Source: Pseudomonadota bacterium (GTDB lineage Bacteria > Pseudomonadota > Alphaproteobacteria > Rhizobiales > Methyloligellaceae). Taken from it: a stretch of 8,041 nucleotides of DNA. Position 1 is the stretch's first letter. Each line of letters opens with the position of its first letter. Positions 7,624 to 8,041 of the stretch are shown one piece after another. The translations under genes and the position numbers were made by a program. The stretch spans positions 1 through 8,041 of the forward strand of contig JADFHH010000061.1 in the NCBI GenBank assembly GCA_022567275.1. The letters run 5' to 3'. Below the pieces are notes generated by a model. That model worked only from the letters and a program-made list of their open reading frames with translations. It did not search any database and was not told the origin of the DNA.

Positions 7624-7722
7624 GGGATTTTTGTCTCTGTTGTTCGACGCCGTTAAAGGCGATTATGGGTGGAACCCAAGGAGTAGCCAGCCGGGCTCGC
7701 GCGATCAAGATTGAGGCGTGAG
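7624..7722. other. Upstream region of gapR, no gene seen
   Basis: 99 bases between the gapR start and the palindromic element. It should hold the gapR promoter (candidate -10 CATAAT on the minus strand at 7668-7663). A small CGCC...GGCG inverted repeat lies near 7650-7663. I found no tRNA cloverleaf and no trace of the missing integrase N-terminus in the plus-strand frames. Confidence 0.4.
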
Positions 7723-7900
7723 TTATACCAAGGGTCATTGATACTGACTCATAGCAGATGCTTCGAGACGCGCCCTTACGAGCGCTCCTCAGCATGAGGT
7801 ATGTATCTGTTTTTCTGTCACAAAACCTCATCCTGAGGAGGCGCAACGCGCCGTCTCGAAGGATATGCGGATCGGTCAATGCTAACGACCCCTGGTATAA
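7723..7900. repeat. 178-bp imperfect palindromic element (MITE/REP-like) with long terminal inverted repeats
   Basis: The left arm (7723-7800) and right arm (7825-7900) are imperfect reverse complements around a 24-base T-rich loop. Ends match as TTATACCA (7723-7730) and TGGTATAA (7893-7900). The inner parts match best: CTTCGAGACG against CGTCTCGAAG, and CTCCTCAG.ATGAGGT against ACCTCAT.CTGAGGAG. The core resembles a dispersed intergenic palindrome I know from Rhizobiales-type genomes. It encodes nothing and has no transposase, so if mobile it depends on an enzyme elsewhere. No convincing target-site duplication was seen beyond possible TA/TAA at the ends. Its right end overlaps the start of the integrase fragment, supplying the only in-frame ATG. 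Confidence 0.8.
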
Positions 7901-8041
7901 TTGCCGACAATCCCGCCAGAGGGATCAAGAAGTATCGGGCGCAGGCGCGCGAGCGCTTCCTCTCTCAGACAGAACTTGCCCGCCTCGGTGAGACCCTGAC
8001 AGCAGCTGAGAAGGAAGGCGTTAATCCATGCGCCATCACTG
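7879..8041 (+). pseudogene. Tyrosine recombinase (phage-type integrase) fragment, N-terminus missing, runs off the window
   Basis: An open frame to the window end encodes IIADNPARGIKKYRAQ, ARERFLSQTELARLGETL and TAAEKEGVNPCAI. This is the segment that links the core-binding domain to the catalytic domain of tyrosine integrases (NPxxGIK..., then RxRFLSxxELxxLGxxL). The catalytic Arg/His/Tyr residues would lie beyond the edge. Family homology begins at about 7897-7903, at the right end of the palindromic element. Upstream in frame there is a TGA at 7834 and only one ATG (7879), itself inside the element, with no suitably spaced ribosome site. So the arm-binding and core-binding domains are missing. 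It is probably a decayed integrase cut by the insertion or by a deletion ending there; a short expressed variant cannot be excluded. Confidence 0.75.

Noticed and set aside
7624..7722. tRNA gene as integrase attachment site
   Set aside because: A GTTCGA-like string is present, but no acceptor or anticodon stems can be formed around it.
7436..7879. 147-codon minus-strand open frame across the palindromic element
   Set aside because: It runs through the palindrome and overlaps gapR in another frame; composition and lack of motifs mark it as spurious.
7758..7991. 77-codon plus-strand open frame
   Set aside because: It reads through the palindromic element, and the integrase homology is in a different frame of the same strand.

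Overview
The window looks like chromosomal DNA of a GC-rich alphaproteobacterium. The strongest clue is a GapR/DUF2312 protein at the right, a family essentially confined to Alphaproteobacteria and some of their phages. Supporting clues are a YcbB-type L,D-transpeptidase followed by a DUF882/MepK-like protein, and a palindromic intergenic repeat (core CTTCGAGACG...CTCCTCAG.ATGAGG) of a kind common in Rhizobiales-like genomes. No closer placement can be made from sequence alone.

Left part, minus strand (1-2397). A two-gene toxin-antitoxin module occupies the edge: an AbrB/MazE-fold antitoxin and a Doc (Fic-fold) toxin cut by the window edge. Their frames overlap by 4 bases (GTGA), and a perfect 8+8 bp palindrome lies just upstream as a probable operator. 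Upstream on the same strand is a full-length M3 oligoendopeptidase (PepF type).

Centre, plus strand (2681-7354). A 283-bp divergent intergenic region holds two perfect palindromes and a three-copy direct repeat of period 26 that runs into the start codon of the next gene. That gene is a sigma-54-dependent response regulator (receiver, AAA+, Fis-type HTH) with no kinase beside it. Then come a secreted YcbB/LdtD-type L,D-transpeptidase and a secreted DUF882/MepK-like endopeptidase. In E. coli the corresponding ycbB and ycbK genes are also neighbours: one makes 3-3 peptidoglycan crosslinks and the other cleaves them. Here the transpeptidase frame is broken by one missing base, most simply in the AAAA run at 5232-5235. 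Restoring it would give a 556-residue protein; as read, the signal peptide and scaffold are separated from the catalytic domain.

Right part (7360-8041). gapR is convergent with the DUF882 gene, with 5 bases between stop codons. After its upstream region comes a 178-bp imperfect palindromic element (7723-7900), MITE- or REP-like. Its right end coincides with the place where a tyrosine-recombinase (integrase) coding sequence begins without its N-terminal half. This suggests the remnant of an integrated element.

I saw no rRNA, tRNA or CRISPR array. The most informative features are the broken transpeptidase, the repeat-rich control region of the orphan regulator, and the palindromic element fused to a truncated integrase.
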